Of a stretch of DNA of 22,839 nt, positions 1 through 8,399 are shown piece by piece. The stretch spans positions 180,927 to 203,765 of the forward strand of contig NW_014577437.1 of the NCBI RefSeq assembly GCF_000485595.1. Direction: 5' to 3'. Both the position numbers and the translations under genes were made by a program. Under the pieces are notes generated by a model, which saw only the letters and a program-made list of their open reading frames with translations, ran no database searches and was not told where the DNA came from. Position 1 is the stretch's first letter; every line of letters begins with the position of its first letter. Source of the stretch: Priapulus caudatus. Taxonomy: Eukaryota > Priapulida > Priapulimorpha > Priapulimorphida > Priapulidae.

Positions 1-81
1 CCTCTCCCCCTCTCCCTCTCTCCCTCTCTCCTCTTCCCCTCTCCCTCTCTCTCTCGCTCACTCACCACGTGTGTGTTGCAG
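1..81 (+). other. 3' end of an intron: CT-rich tract and splice acceptor
   Basis: Positions 1-62 are almost pure C/T, a long polypyrimidine tract. It is followed by GTGTGTTGCAG ending at 81. The downstream exon matches a known protein family exactly from this AG, so this is the acceptor of a phase-1 intron: the first base of a Gly codon lies in the previous exon and the new exon supplies GT. The CT tract is also a microsatellite, so its length may vary between individuals. Confidence 0.85.
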
Positions 82-308
82 GTACGTTCTGCATGCTGGA
101 CATTGCGCTACAGCAGCTGGCTGACGTCGGTACGATCGATGTCGAGTCGACCGTGCGCAAGATCCGCACGCAGCGCGCGCACAGCATCCAGATGCCCGAC
201 CAGTACGTGTTCTGCCACCTCGCCGTCATTGAGTACGCGCTCAACGAGGGACTCCTCGACGACGTCGACCTCACGGGCTTCGACGACGACGAAGACGACG
301 ATGACTGA
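82..308 (+). CDS. PTPN9: Tyrosine-protein phosphatase non-receptor type 9 (MEG2), C-terminal coding exon (partial)
   Basis: Last coding exon of a PTPN9/PTP-MEG2 orthologue, an enzyme that removes phosphate from phosphotyrosine. In known orthologues an N-terminal CRAL-TRIO/Sec14 lipid-binding domain targets it to secretory vesicles, where it acts on NSF and vesicle fusion; that domain is outside this window. Visible here are 75 residues. They start at the final Gly of the P-loop signature HCxxGxGRTG, then TFCMLDIALQQL (helix after the P-loop), then IRTQRAHSIQMPDQYVFCH, which contains the Q-loop QMPDQY with its conserved glutamine, then AVIEYALNEGLL (last helix). The catalytic Cys and Arg are in an upstream exon. 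The SIQxPxQYxFC pattern and the LDI-LxQL helix fit PTPN9 better than receptor PTPs; I recall insect PTP-Meg2 reading nearly the same. After the fold comes a short very acidic tail (FDDDEDDDD), then TGA at 306-308. The GTG seen at 69 is intronic and is not a start. Confidence 0.92.
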
Positions 309-1256
309 CGCGGCGTCGCCGCGGCAACGGAGGAGGAGGATGCTGGACGGCGTCCGGGGGTCGCGCCGCCGCGGGCGTCGTCGCGCGGCGCGATCGTGGG
401 CCTCGCGTGAGATGCTGCTCTTGCTCTTCTCTGCGGCGGGGCGCGGAGAGGGAGCGGCGTTGGCGGCTAGCCGCGCGGGTGTATAGTACGCGTGTACATG
501 GTACGTGGATCTGATGTCGCTTCACTCTCATCGTCGTCGTCGTTCAGCCGCCGCGGCCGCCGTGCCGAGCCGACCTCCCTCCCGCAGCGCTACTCCCTAC
601 GTACGTGATCAGAGCGCGACCGACTGACCGACCGACCGACATCGTGTCGCTGTTTTTCGTATCATCGACGGCGCGTTTCCCCCGGCGGAGGCGCTTCCGG
701 AATCCAAATACCGCGCCCAGTATTACTCGCGTTCAGCTTATGCGTCGCAGCCATGCTGCGTGTTCAATCGCCGTGGGGGGGTGGCGGGTGGAGGGATGCA
801 GACAGGGCGTGTGAGAGAGCGAGAGAGAGAGGCTCTCCGCCACCAACCGCATAGCCAACGTAGGGGGAGGACTGCCAGGGGGCGGGGGCGTTTTCTACGT
901 CGTGTTTGCAGTGCGGCGTATGCAGTCGTCGTCGTCATCGTCGTCGTGGGCGTTGCCTGACTAGGAAAGGCGAGGAAAGAAGCTGATGCGACAGAGGCGT
1001 CAGGTTTTAGCTGCGAGCTTGACCCGTGTGCATGCCTTCGTTCTTTGGTGGGTGCGTGTGAGCCTAATTGCGTGCGTGCGTGCCTGTGTGCCCCCTGCGT
1101 GCGTGTCTGCGTGTGTGCGTGCGTGCCATCCATCATTGCTGTGCATACGCATACATGTGTACCTGAGGCTCAGACGAAAATCGGCAGTCAAAACTCTTTG
1201 GGTGTGCTTTTATAGCCTTGCACTATAGCTGTCTGGTCACCCCACAACTGTGAGCT
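309..1256 (+). other. Probable start of the PTPN9 3'UTR: CpG-rich, then GT-rich
   Basis: This directly follows the PTPN9 stop codon with no recognisable coding sequence. 309-620 is strongly GC- and CpG-rich with GAC and CGT trinucleotide runs and a short (CCGA)n at 621-640. 1060-1130 is a GTGC/GTGT microsatellite. Short overlapping open frames here come from repeats and GC content. No AATAAA is present, so if the UTR is unspliced it must run further downstream. The 3'UTR assignment rests only on position. Confidence 0.5.
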
Positions 1257-1425
1257 CCCATCTACATAGGTGAGGTCACATCCTCATCTGGTGATGTCTC
1301 ATCTACGTCGGTGATGCCACGTCTGCATCGGTGAGGTTCCATCTGCATCGGTGAGGCTCCAGTTACATTGTTGAGGTCCCATCTGCATTGATCTGAGAAG
1401 TCACGTCTGCATCGGTGAGGTACTT
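1257..1425. repeat. 20-21 bp minisatellite, about 7-8 degenerate copies
   Basis: Degenerate tandem copies of a unit like CATCTGCATCGGTGAGGTTC. The best copies lie at about 1319-1358. The first two or three units are 21 bp and the later ones 20 bp. The last unit near 1400-1420 is separated by an unrelated CTGAGAAGT stretch. Every unit carries GGTGAG, a weak 5' splice-site-like hexamer on the + strand, which may be incidental. Confidence 0.8.
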
Positions 1426-2197
1426 GTATGACTGCGAGATAGATACCCTTGCAAGCGTGCGGTGCCCCCGCTGCGACCATCAGAAGGTGTTGTTACCTTA
1501 CACGCATTCCACGTGAAAAACGAAGATCTGATAGTGTGTTTGCTACCGTATAATAGCTTCTGCTTCGTAGCTTTGAATATTTTCACGAGGTGTTTTCCCG
1601 TTTCTTTTGCTCGTATGATCTACGCCGTCGTCTTTACTACACGCTGTTTCCTCGTACTACACTAAATGCGGAGGAGTAGGAGGTGGAGGAGGAGGAGGTG
1701 GAGCTGGAGGAGGTGGAGGAGGTGGTGGAACAGGAGGAGTGGAGCAGCTGGTTGTCCCGCGTAGATGTAGTTGTCATAATAGCACCAAGAGCTTGCAGAC
1801 ATGGATGGTCGGTTGTTGGCTGTTGTCAGAGTCATAGATCCATTCTAATTTTCCCACCGGTCGTAAGGTGCTCCGTGGGTCAATATCGGGTGCCGGACTC
1901 TTTCGGTCAATTAAGCGTTGTCACGCGCAGGGTCGGAACGGGAGTTTCTGGGAATGATCGCAGTTATGTTATATGTTAGTGTCGTGGCTTAGTGCTCTCT
2001 CGGTAGTGCGTTAGGCGATTGCGCTTTTATTTCGGAATCATGTATACTCGTGACAATTACTTACTTATCATGAAATCTTTCCCCTCCCCCAATGCCTGTA
2101 CATGCGTCGTGTGTACATTTTCACTCCCGTGTAGTGACTATTGCAGATGTGTATGTGTGTGTGCGTATCGACCATATTTTCTGATTTTTACTTTATT

Positions 2198-2205
2198 GTA
2201 AATAG
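2198..2205 (+). promoter_or_regulatory. Candidate Pumilio response element (TGTAAATA)
   Basis: Exact match to UGUANAUA, the consensus bound by PUF-family RNA-binding proteins, on the strand of PTPN9 and within its possible 3'UTR. A second exact copy lies at 5983-5990. An 8-mer of this kind occurs often by chance in AT-rich DNA, so significance depends on whether this stretch is really transcribed as UTR. Confidence 0.25.
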
Positions 2206-2917
2206 AATCCACGGCTATAATAAGATGAGGGGCAATGGGGATAGCATTTATTGGTGAGTTAGAAGATGGGCGAGGAGATAGGGTGTCATTTATGGGTGAA
2301 TTAGAAGGTATCTGGCGTGCACTTGGCACCTGTGCGTGGGAGCAGAGCAAGCGTGAACGTGTGTGAGTGGCTCGTGGTCGATGCATTTGCAACTCATCAG
2401 ATACGACACGGGAGATTTTCCACGAACAATTGCAATTAAGGTTTAACTGCCTCAAAGTGAATGTAGGAGGAGCGCGAGGAATAACATTTTGAATGCGTTT
2501 CACGACGAGTAAAAATTCGACAGTTGAGCATTTGTCTAAGCGTTTACCATTGGTTTTGCTTGGTGGCATGGCGTGACGCTAAGGTTGTTTCACTTAATAG
2601 GTTTGTTAGTGAACCAGCTAGTTGCAGATCGTATTTCACATCAGGCAAAACTTGGGAAAAATCATGACGATAATTGTAGGTTTGTCCTGAAGATGGCAGC
2701 ACCCTACGACAATAATGTCAGTAATGTTTAGTCTAATAATAGTTCTGAAAATTCTTCGAAATTTACTTGTAGTTGCATCCCCTTGTAGTTGTAGGCCCGT
2801 GAAAGTCTAGATGCGATTAAGGATTTTGCATTTTTAGCAAAAGCGTTAAGTCGAATACTTGTTTTCTTCCCCTCTCCCTTTCTCTCTGTCTCTCCAACTC
2901 ACAATAGATTTCTCTGT

Positions 2918-2923
2918 AATAAA
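2918..2923 (+). terminator. Candidate polyadenylation signal AATAAA
   Basis: I noticed no canonical AATAAA on the + strand between the PTPN9 stop codon and this one (read by eye). It is followed within 20 bases by a T-rich TTGTTTTAGG. If used, the 3'UTR would be about 2.6 kb. There is no direct evidence of use. Confidence 0.25.
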
Positions 2924-3048
2924 TTGTTTTAGGAATGATTTAATTGGTCGCAGACCGGGAGACGCCGTTTCTGATGAATCTTCCGGTAAACTGAGTATTG
3001 CGGCTGCAGTTGTGATTTCTATTTATGATAGTACTCTAGTCGCAAAGC

Positions 3049-3163
3049 GGAGTGTTACATCAAAAATGATACGATGTGACTATTGATATATATATATATA
3101 TATATAGATATATGTACACATTGTGTATGGATAGATACATATATATCTATGATGTAACGCTCC
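3049..3163. repeat. Inverted repeat (13-bp arms) around a TA microsatellite
   Basis: GGAGTGTTACATC at 3049-3061 is the reverse complement of GATGTAACGCTCC at 3151-3163 with one T/G difference. The 89-bp interior holds (TA)n at 3087-3106 and more TA/TC-rich sequence. It could be a small MITE remnant or chance; no target duplication was found. Confidence 0.5.
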
Positions 3164-3400
3164 TCGGAGAATCATCCTATTATATTTATTTATAGCCTAT
3201 AGTATTGATGCCGTGCAGGTGTAGGGATCGGCCACACGTGCATCCATGGTCGCACATTATTGCAAGCATTCTACCCTCAGCGGGATGCGAAATTTTTTTC
3301 CCCACTTGAGTTCCGGACCACAGCCAATCAGCGCACTCCATTCACTCGACTTCCTCGAAGCCACAATGTAAAATGAATACCCCCTATCCCTAAAGCCTGC

Positions 3401-3474
3401 CGCACACGCTGTGTTTTGTGCTGCGCCATCGGCCACGCGTGGCTGATGGCGCAGCACAAAACACAGCGTGTGCG
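3401..3474. repeat. 74-bp near-perfect palindrome (left arm of foldback element)
   Basis: CGCACACGCTGTGTTTTGTG... is mirrored exactly around ACGCGT (centre between 3437 and 3438), with a single mismatched pair (G at 3431 against T at 3444). The stem of about 37 bp has no loop. It is expected to extrude as a cruciform or fold as a hairpin when single-stranded. It is 28 bp longer than its partner in the right arm because of an extra central GCCATC..GATGGC block. Confidence 0.9.
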
Positions 3475-3891
3475 CATGCAAACGCATCGATTTCTTGCGT
3501 GTGGAAAATATCACACGTGTTTGATATTTTCTTCCACGTGTGGCAGATTGCACAGCGTGTGCGGAGTGGCTGTGTCAAGTTCCACACTCAATTTGCATTG
3601 TTCTTGATTGTTCGCTTGAACACGGAGCGTCGTTGAAGAGAGCGTTCACCTGACGTTTGATCGATCAGTTCTTGGACATGCCTCTATGCGAGTTGCCTGT
3701 TATGCGAGCTGCGAGCTGCGAGCTGAGAAAAAAATACAATGCGTCCAAGCGAACAATCAAGCGAACAAAGCGAATTGAGTGTGGAAATTGACACAGCCAC
3801 TCCGCACACGCTGTTCAATCTGCCACACGTGGAAGAAAATATCAAACACGTGTGATATTTTCCACACGCAAGAAATCGATGCGTTTGCATG

Positions 3892-3937
3892 CGCACACGC
3901 TGTGTTTTGTGCTGCAGCACAAAACACAGCGTGTGCG
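3892..3937. repeat. 46-bp perfect palindrome (right arm of foldback element)
   Basis: The same outer sequence as the 3401-3474 palindrome (CGCACACGCTGTGTTTTG) is mirrored perfectly around CTGCAG, centre between 3914 and 3915. It corresponds to the left-arm palindrome with the central 28 bp missing, a change expected from hairpin-tip deletion or from gain of an inner palindrome. Confidence 0.92.
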
Positions 3938-3945
3938 ACAGGCTT

Positions 3946-3962
3946 TACCCTAACCCTAACCC
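3946..3962. repeat. Short interstitial telomere-like tract (CCCTAA)
   Basis: TACCCTAACCCTAACCC lies immediately outside the 46-bp palindrome in the right arm. The equivalent place in the left arm reads CCCCCTATCCCTAAAG, so the tract is arm-specific. Two and a half units is too few to claim a telomeric origin. Confidence 0.6.
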
Positions 3963-4080
3963 GTACCTGAACACTAACTATAATCCAACCATATATATAC
4001 GAACCATATATTACAAAACACTATCTATAGTGGGTCCGGAACTCAAGTGGGGAAACAAATTTTGTCAGCGGATGTGCGTG

Positions 4081-4635
4081 AAGCTATTTCCTAGTTCCTA
4101 GTTCCTCATTTTCAAAAATAAGTAAGTGCACTCTTACATTACATTCAAACTCTCCACAAGCTAGAGTATAGCATGTGCACCATCCACAACCTGTTATAAA
4201 TCTGCATCTGGATTCTTACATCACATTTAAACTTGTAGTAGAGAGTTTAAGTGTAATTAAGAGTACACTTGCTTATTTTTTAGACCCATTTCCTTATTTT
4301 TAGACCCATTTCCTTATTTCAGAGCAGCGACATTAGGCGAGTATAGTTCACTTTTATTTCACCATAGAAACAGATGTAGCTCTGGTTGTGGATGGTGCAC
4401 ATGCTATTCTCTAGCTTGTGGAGAGTTTGAATCTAATGTAAGAGTCCACTTACTGATTTTTTTTTACCAATTTCCTTATTTTAGAGCAGCGCCATTAGGC
4501 GAGTATAGTTCACTTTTATTTCACCATAGAAACCGATGTAGCTCAGGTTGTGGATGGTGCACATGCTATTCTCTAGCTTGTGGAGAGTTTGAATCTAATG
4601 TAAGAGTAATAAGGAACTAGGAAATAAGCTTGTTG
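4081..4635. mobile_element. Second foldback-type element with 162-bp internal duplication
   Basis: The ends are inverted copies: TATTTCCTAGTTCC near 4085 and GGAACTAGGAAATA near 4613-4626. The block with CTCTTACATTACATTCAAAC..CATCCACAACCTG at 4131-4193 returns inverted twice, at about 4386-4445 and 4549-4607. The two inverted copies belong to a direct repeat of period 162 bp (AGAGCAGCG at 4321 and 4483). No coding capacity. It starts within about 20 bp of the preceding foldback element, so the two may be parts of one composite. Confidence 0.75.
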
Positions 4636-4639
4636 CTTC

Positions 4640-6500
4640 TAGAAAGTTCTCCGCAGAATGCGACGACTAGTGTAACAGCCGTTGGTTAATAACTACGGAT
4701 GACGTCAGTACTAGGTTTTGTGTATTCTTGTGATGACTTTCCCGGTCAGTGCCCTTTGGAGTTTCTTTGGTTTTCCAGGGCCTGGTTTTTCAGAGATCTA
4801 GCAGAAGCAGTCAGCGTCTCAATTGCTGTGAGCTCGTGAGTCAGGGGCAGTGTATTTGAGACTGTGATTTTTACATTAGCAAAGTAATATCACGAACTTA
4901 TCTGCAGATTGTACTGCTATCGGTATGCTTAGCTTCGTGGTAATATATGCTAACAGTCAATCGCTTACAAAGAAAATTAACACCCTGCCCCCCTAGAAAA
5001 TTTATTGCCGTTCATGTACGTGGAAAGCTATTTGACTGAAACAGAGATCCCAATACCTCGGTTCCTCTCAAATGTTTGGTTTCGCGATTGAACTTTGCGA
5101 TCTGCCGCCCTCGCGGCACCGTTTGATTTTGCTGCTTTGGTCTCATCCTGTAACGCGTGTCAGAGTTGGTTTTAATGATCGGTAGCGTTTCTCTCATGTC
5201 TGGAATAGCCATCGATTCTCGTGATCGACTCTCGATTGCTGTCTTCCCCACGTTCCGTACTTTCAGATTACTGGCTAACACTGGCCGGTTGAGACGTGAG
5301 AGTAAGATGTATGCATTCGTGGCTGGATAGAGCTGGTTAGGACTAGACTAGGCCCACGTGTTGACGTTGCTCAGCATCGAATCGTGTGCTAGAAATTCTT
5401 TCGCGTTTCAGGGATTCTTGTTTACATCTCTGGTTGGTTGTCTCACCCCCCCCCCCCCCTGAGAACGGTTCACAGTTCACACACGTTGTCCGTACATATC
5501 CCCATGTAGTGCTGGTGTTGGAATGCTTTGATGAGCGCGATCGATCTGTCATCTTCTATATCTCCAGGAAAAGTTTAACGTTCTCTTTAATCTTCGCCCT
5601 CCGTGTCGACATAAACCGCGCTCCGAGAGCGGGAATTGTTGAAGATTTCACGGCGACTTAATTACTTAGCCGATATTATCCTAGAAGATACAATAATGTC
5701 TATACTCTAGTCTAGATTTCCTAATCTTGTTGGGTTACATTATTGTATCATATATTATCCATGCGTGTGCGGCCATTTTGGATTATATAGTATATACCCA
5801 CCGAAGGATGATGTTTGGCGTTTGTTATCCAAAAAATGTGGTAAATGTTCCGTGTATTTGCTGCGTAGTCGGTTGGTCGTTAGGCCTACTGCCAGCGAGG
5901 GCCTCTAGATCGGTTTTGATAGTCCAATAGCATTTTAACATGACACGGACCCTGAACTTGTTATGTATAAGCTGTAGTTAACTGTAAATAGTATATAGTG
6001 TTGTATAAATTATTGTGTTTTCACGGTGTACGTCTCAAAAGTAGTATAACTGTTATATTATTGATTTCGGCATATATTTTTCATATTCTGGTATGTAATT
6101 TTTTGAGTGTTCTTGTGTTTTTCTGAATATACATTTGTAATGTAGGTCTTTGACATTGCTTATAGAGTTACAACACTTTTCGTGTTCGCTGCCACTGTTA
6201 CTCGACAGTGAACAGAAACTTTGACTGTGTGTTGTCAGTCTATAAAAAAACGTTCGAGTTGCGTATGAATTTATAAAAAAAAAATTAAATATCGAAAACC
6301 CTACTGTAACTGCTGAAACTATTTACACTGAGGTATATATGCAGGGTAGACAGGTTTAAAAGCGGAGAATGTGACTGACCCCCCCCCCCTAAAAACATTT
6401 ATTTTCTTTAATGTTTACAGAATGTTTGATTATATAGTCTACCAGTATTTAATCGTGTATTTCGTAGCAGTGTCTAAGCCGCGGCGGGGAAGGGAGGGAA
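4640..6500. other. AT-rich stretch without recognisable gene
   Basis: Nothing coding is recognised on either strand. Small items: a full palindromic CRE (TGACGTCA) at 4700-4707; 14 consecutive C at 5446-5459 and another C run near 6380; an exact Pumilio-type TGTAAATA at 5983-5990; short A and T runs near 6245-6290. Confidence 0.6.
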
Positions 6501-6511
6501 GGGGGCTTACT

Positions 6512-6590
6512 TTCTGTGTGTGTGTGCGTGTGCGTGTGCGTGTGCGTGCGCGTGCTCGTGTGCGTTCTGCGTGCGCGCGCGTGTGTATGT
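6512..6590. repeat. (GT/GC)n microsatellite
   Basis: Alternating purine-pyrimidine GTGTGCGTGC sequence. It generates artificial His/Thr or Val/Cys open frames on both strands, which I disregard. Confidence 0.85.
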
Positions 6591-6619
6591 GGCCTGTAAC
6601 GGGCGTGCAAACTCGGCTG

Positions 6620-7140
6620 ATTTCGCGTGCACACGTGCGGCATGAGGAAACAAATGGCAAGAGAGGGAGGGGAAACGAAACGGAGTGCGGGAGGGATAGA
6701 TGGAGAGACGGAGAAAGAGCGCATACGAGCGCGCGCGCGAAAGAGAAATGCACGGTGTGTTAAGCGAAGCTGTGTGGAGTGGATAGTCGATGGGGTACCG
6801 AGGGGTACGTAAATTGCGTAGGGAATGGGTAGGGTATGACTGAAAGAGGCAAGGTATGTTGCGAGGTATGTATAAAAGGAGAGATGGGGACCAGTGAGGT
6901 GCTGGGAAAGTACGTGGGGAGATGTTGGGGTGCGATTCGAGAATTGAGCAAGATTGAGGGACGAGTGTTTGTGAGAGCAACAGACACGCTGTATGAGGAG
7001 CCGATAGGATAGGCAAGGGAAGTCGATGGAATCGGTGAGAAGTTGCAAGCAGTAAGGAATACGAGTAGTGCGTGCGAAGAGCCGTGGTTGCTGGTGTGAG
7101 TGAGGGGAGAAGGGGTGAAGGAAGCCGCTAACGTATGCAC
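6620..7140 (+). other. Strongly G-skewed, purine-rich block with a TATAAAAG motif
   Basis: For about 520 bp the + strand is rich in G and A and poor in C, with many GAGG, GGGA and GTGAG strings. This skew removes stop codons from the minus strand, which is why three overlapping minus-strand open frames (up to 199 codons) appear together; none resembles a known protein. TATAAAAG at 6871-6878 matches a TATA box, but I see no gene starting downstream. Possible roles are an R-loop-prone or promoter-proximal region. Confidence 0.6.
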
Positions 7141-7204
7141 AAAGTCCCGCGAGCGAACTGTCGCCGTGCCCTCTATCGCAGGGGGACAGTCGCTCATAGC
7201 TATA

Positions 7205-7258
7205 CTATAAACAGGAGTAAATAATTACAGGTTTGTGATTATTTATTCCTGCTATAAA
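7205..7258. mobile_element. Micro-palindrome element copy 1 (40 bp) with 7-bp target duplication
   Basis: The element at 7212-7251 has ends CAGGAG...TTCCTG, a 17-bp stem and a 6-nt loop (7229-7234). Two stem positions are G/T, both pairable as G-U if the + strand is transcribed. CTATAAA flanks it exactly on both sides (7205-7211 and 7252-7258). The flanking direct repeat is the standard mark of transposon insertion. Confidence 0.8.
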
Positions 7259-7407
7259 GATACTAATTAGTACTAATTGTAATCCGCACTAATTAGTATT
7301 AATTGGTGCCTGGTTTATATTCCTGCACTAGCATCCCCGCCGGGCCGCGTCATTATTTATTTCATCTACTGTCATTTTTTGTGCTTTTGTGTTTTCGAGC
7401 CAGCGTC

Positions 7408-7483
7408 GGTGTGTGTGTGCGTGCGTGCGTGGTCGCGTGCGTCGCTGCTCCGCGCGTGGTGTCGGTATGTGTCCGTTGAGTGC

Positions 7484-7527
<44 letters not shown>

Positions 7528-7556
7528 TGTGATGTGTGTGTTTGTGTGTGTGCGCG
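7408..7556. repeat. (GT)n microsatellite with interruptions
   Basis: Longest pure part about 7486-7520 (GT)n, flanked by GTGC repeats and CpG-rich interruptions. The open frames over it are repeat artefacts. Confidence 0.9.
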
Positions 7557-7809
7557 CCGCACGCCGCGCGTGCTGTAGCGTGCGTCGCATGATTGACCAG
7601 GTGGAGGGAGCGCCGAAATTGTAGCGATGTTTGCAGACTAATGCTCGTTATGTGGTGTGCGCGCATGGGTGCCGTACGTCGTGCACTGGTGTATGTGTGG
7701 CGGCGATACGGCTGACAACTACGTGTGCACGTACATCACCACCACAGGTGTTGGCTTGTTTATAATGCACAGCTGATTTGAAATCGTTCGTATAATAATT
7801 AGGACTACA

Positions 7810-7815
7810 AATAAA
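7810..7815 (+). terminator. Candidate polyadenylation signal AATAAA with GT-rich downstream
   Basis: AATAAA is followed about 30 bp later by the T/G-rich GTTTTGACTGTTTCGTTTTG and then by a long G/T tract, the usual arrangement of a metazoan poly(A) site. No coding exon is identified nearby on the + strand, so any transcript ending here would come from far upstream or be noncoding. Confidence 0.25.
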
Positions 7816-7881
7816 GCCAGTAATTCAAACATAGATCGCGTTTTGACTGTTTCGTTTTGTCTAGCCGCCGCGCAAGCCATT

Positions 7882-7928
7882 GGTGGCGGGGTGGGTTTGT
7901 GTGGGTTGGGTGGGGTGGGGTTGGGAGG
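7882..7928 (+). other. G-rich tract with G-quadruplex pattern
   Basis: Contains GGGG, GGG, GGG, GGG, GGGG, GGGG and GGG runs separated by mostly 1-3 nt (one 5-nt spacer), for example GGGTTGGGTGGGGTGGGG. This satisfies the G3+N1-7 quadruplex pattern on the + strand several times over. It lies 70-110 bp after the AATAAA at 7810. Confidence 0.75.
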
Positions 7929-8060
7929 TTCAGCGGGTGATGACGTGATGATTTACACTAATTTTAGCATCGTTTATATTTATTTATTAGGCTTTTATTT
8001 GTCACCATATGTGGGGTCCAACTGCTCCTTGTTCACATTCATGGGCTACGGCCCTCTTTT

Positions 8061-8345
8061 ATCCGTCTGTCCGTCCGTCTGTCTGTCCGTCCGTTCGTTC
8101 GTGTTGCTCGACCGTCTGTCCGTCCGCTGTTTGTATAATACCGATCTATCTATCAATATAACTTATCTAATCAGAGCTATCTCTTCTGTCCTCTCTCTAT
8201 CTTTATAGATTATAATAATATCTTCTCTCGTCTCTCTCGAAGGTCTCTCTTCGATCAATCCGATCTCTTATCTCCTCTCGTGTCATCTTTCTCTCCATCA
8301 TCGCTTTTCTCTCCTCTAATCTATTTATCTATCTATCTATCTGTA
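8061..8345. repeat. Pyrimidine-rich microsatellites (CTGT/CCGT)n and (ATCT)n
   Basis: 8061-8125 is a CTGTCCGT/CCGTTCGT repeat. 8180-8300 is CTCT-rich. 8320-8340 is (ATCT)n and runs straight into the target duplication of micro-palindrome copy 2. Confidence 0.8.
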
Positions 8346-8392
8346 TCGGGAGTAGATAATAGGGTTCCCTATTATCTACTCCTGATCTGTAT
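8339..8392. mobile_element. Micro-palindrome element copy 2 (38 bp) with 8-bp flanking repeat
   Basis: The core at 8347-8384 has ends CGGGAG...CTCCTG with AGTAGATAATAGGG mirrored around a 2-nt TT loop. Including two flanking bases the stem is 20 bp with one G/T pair. ATCTGTAT flanks it on both sides (8339-8346, 8385-8392), a perfect 8-bp direct repeat. It is inserted at the edge of an ATCT microsatellite, so part of the flanking match could be helped by that repeat. Confidence 0.75.
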
Positions 8393-8399
8393 CCAAACA

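Larger units (their letters stand above)
1426..3040. other. No gene recognised; 3'UTR-like or intergenic DNA
   Basis: Mostly single-copy sequence. 1673-1745 is a GGAGGAGGTGG-type purine repeat. 2150-2170 is a short GT run. The minus strand has an ATG-initiated 143-codon open frame (2569 to 2138) that I do not recognise and that contains a short internal repeat (SNSPIN twice). An AAGATGGCAGC string at 2690-2700 resembles a YY1 site. Nothing here is strong evidence of coding. Confidence 0.6.
3280..4065. mobile_element. Foldback-type element with long inverted arms and nested palindromes
   Basis: The outer arm CCACTTGAGTTCCGGACC (3303-3320) reappears inverted as GGTCCGGAACTCAAGTGG (4034-4051). 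The similarity continues outward through an A/T-rich AAATTTNTTTCCCC stretch. Inward, arms of roughly 300 bp match in inverse orientation, including TAAAGCCTG next to GCACACGCTG, the string AAACGCATCGATTTCTTGCG, the CACGTG-bearing hairpin block and GCGGAGTGGCTGTGTCAA. The arms are separated by a spacer of about 100 bp (near 3625-3735). No transposase frame is visible, so it is non-autonomous. Target duplications were not identified and the outer edges are approximate to about 15 bp. Confidence 0.8.

Noticed and set aside
2138-2569. 143-codon ATG-initiated minus-strand ORF
   Set aside because: Not repeat-driven in its first half, but no recognisable motif, no upstream promoter or downstream poly(A) signal noted, and its length is within chance for this amount of sequence.
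3280-4065. Hairpin terminus of an integrated single-stranded DNA virus
   Set aside because: Nested palindromes superficially recall viral hairpin ends, but no replication or capsid coding sequence is present and the symmetrical two-arm layout fits a foldback transposon better.
6449-7197. Three overlapping minus-strand ORFs (up to 199 codons)
   Set aside because: They occur together in different frames because the minus strand of the G-skewed block lacks stop triplets and the GT arrays translate as His/Thr. No recognisable protein features.
7212-7251. microRNA precursor for the micro-palindromes
   Set aside because: Stems of 11-20 bp and total length of 37-40 nt are too short for a canonical pre-miRNA, and target duplications point to insertion.
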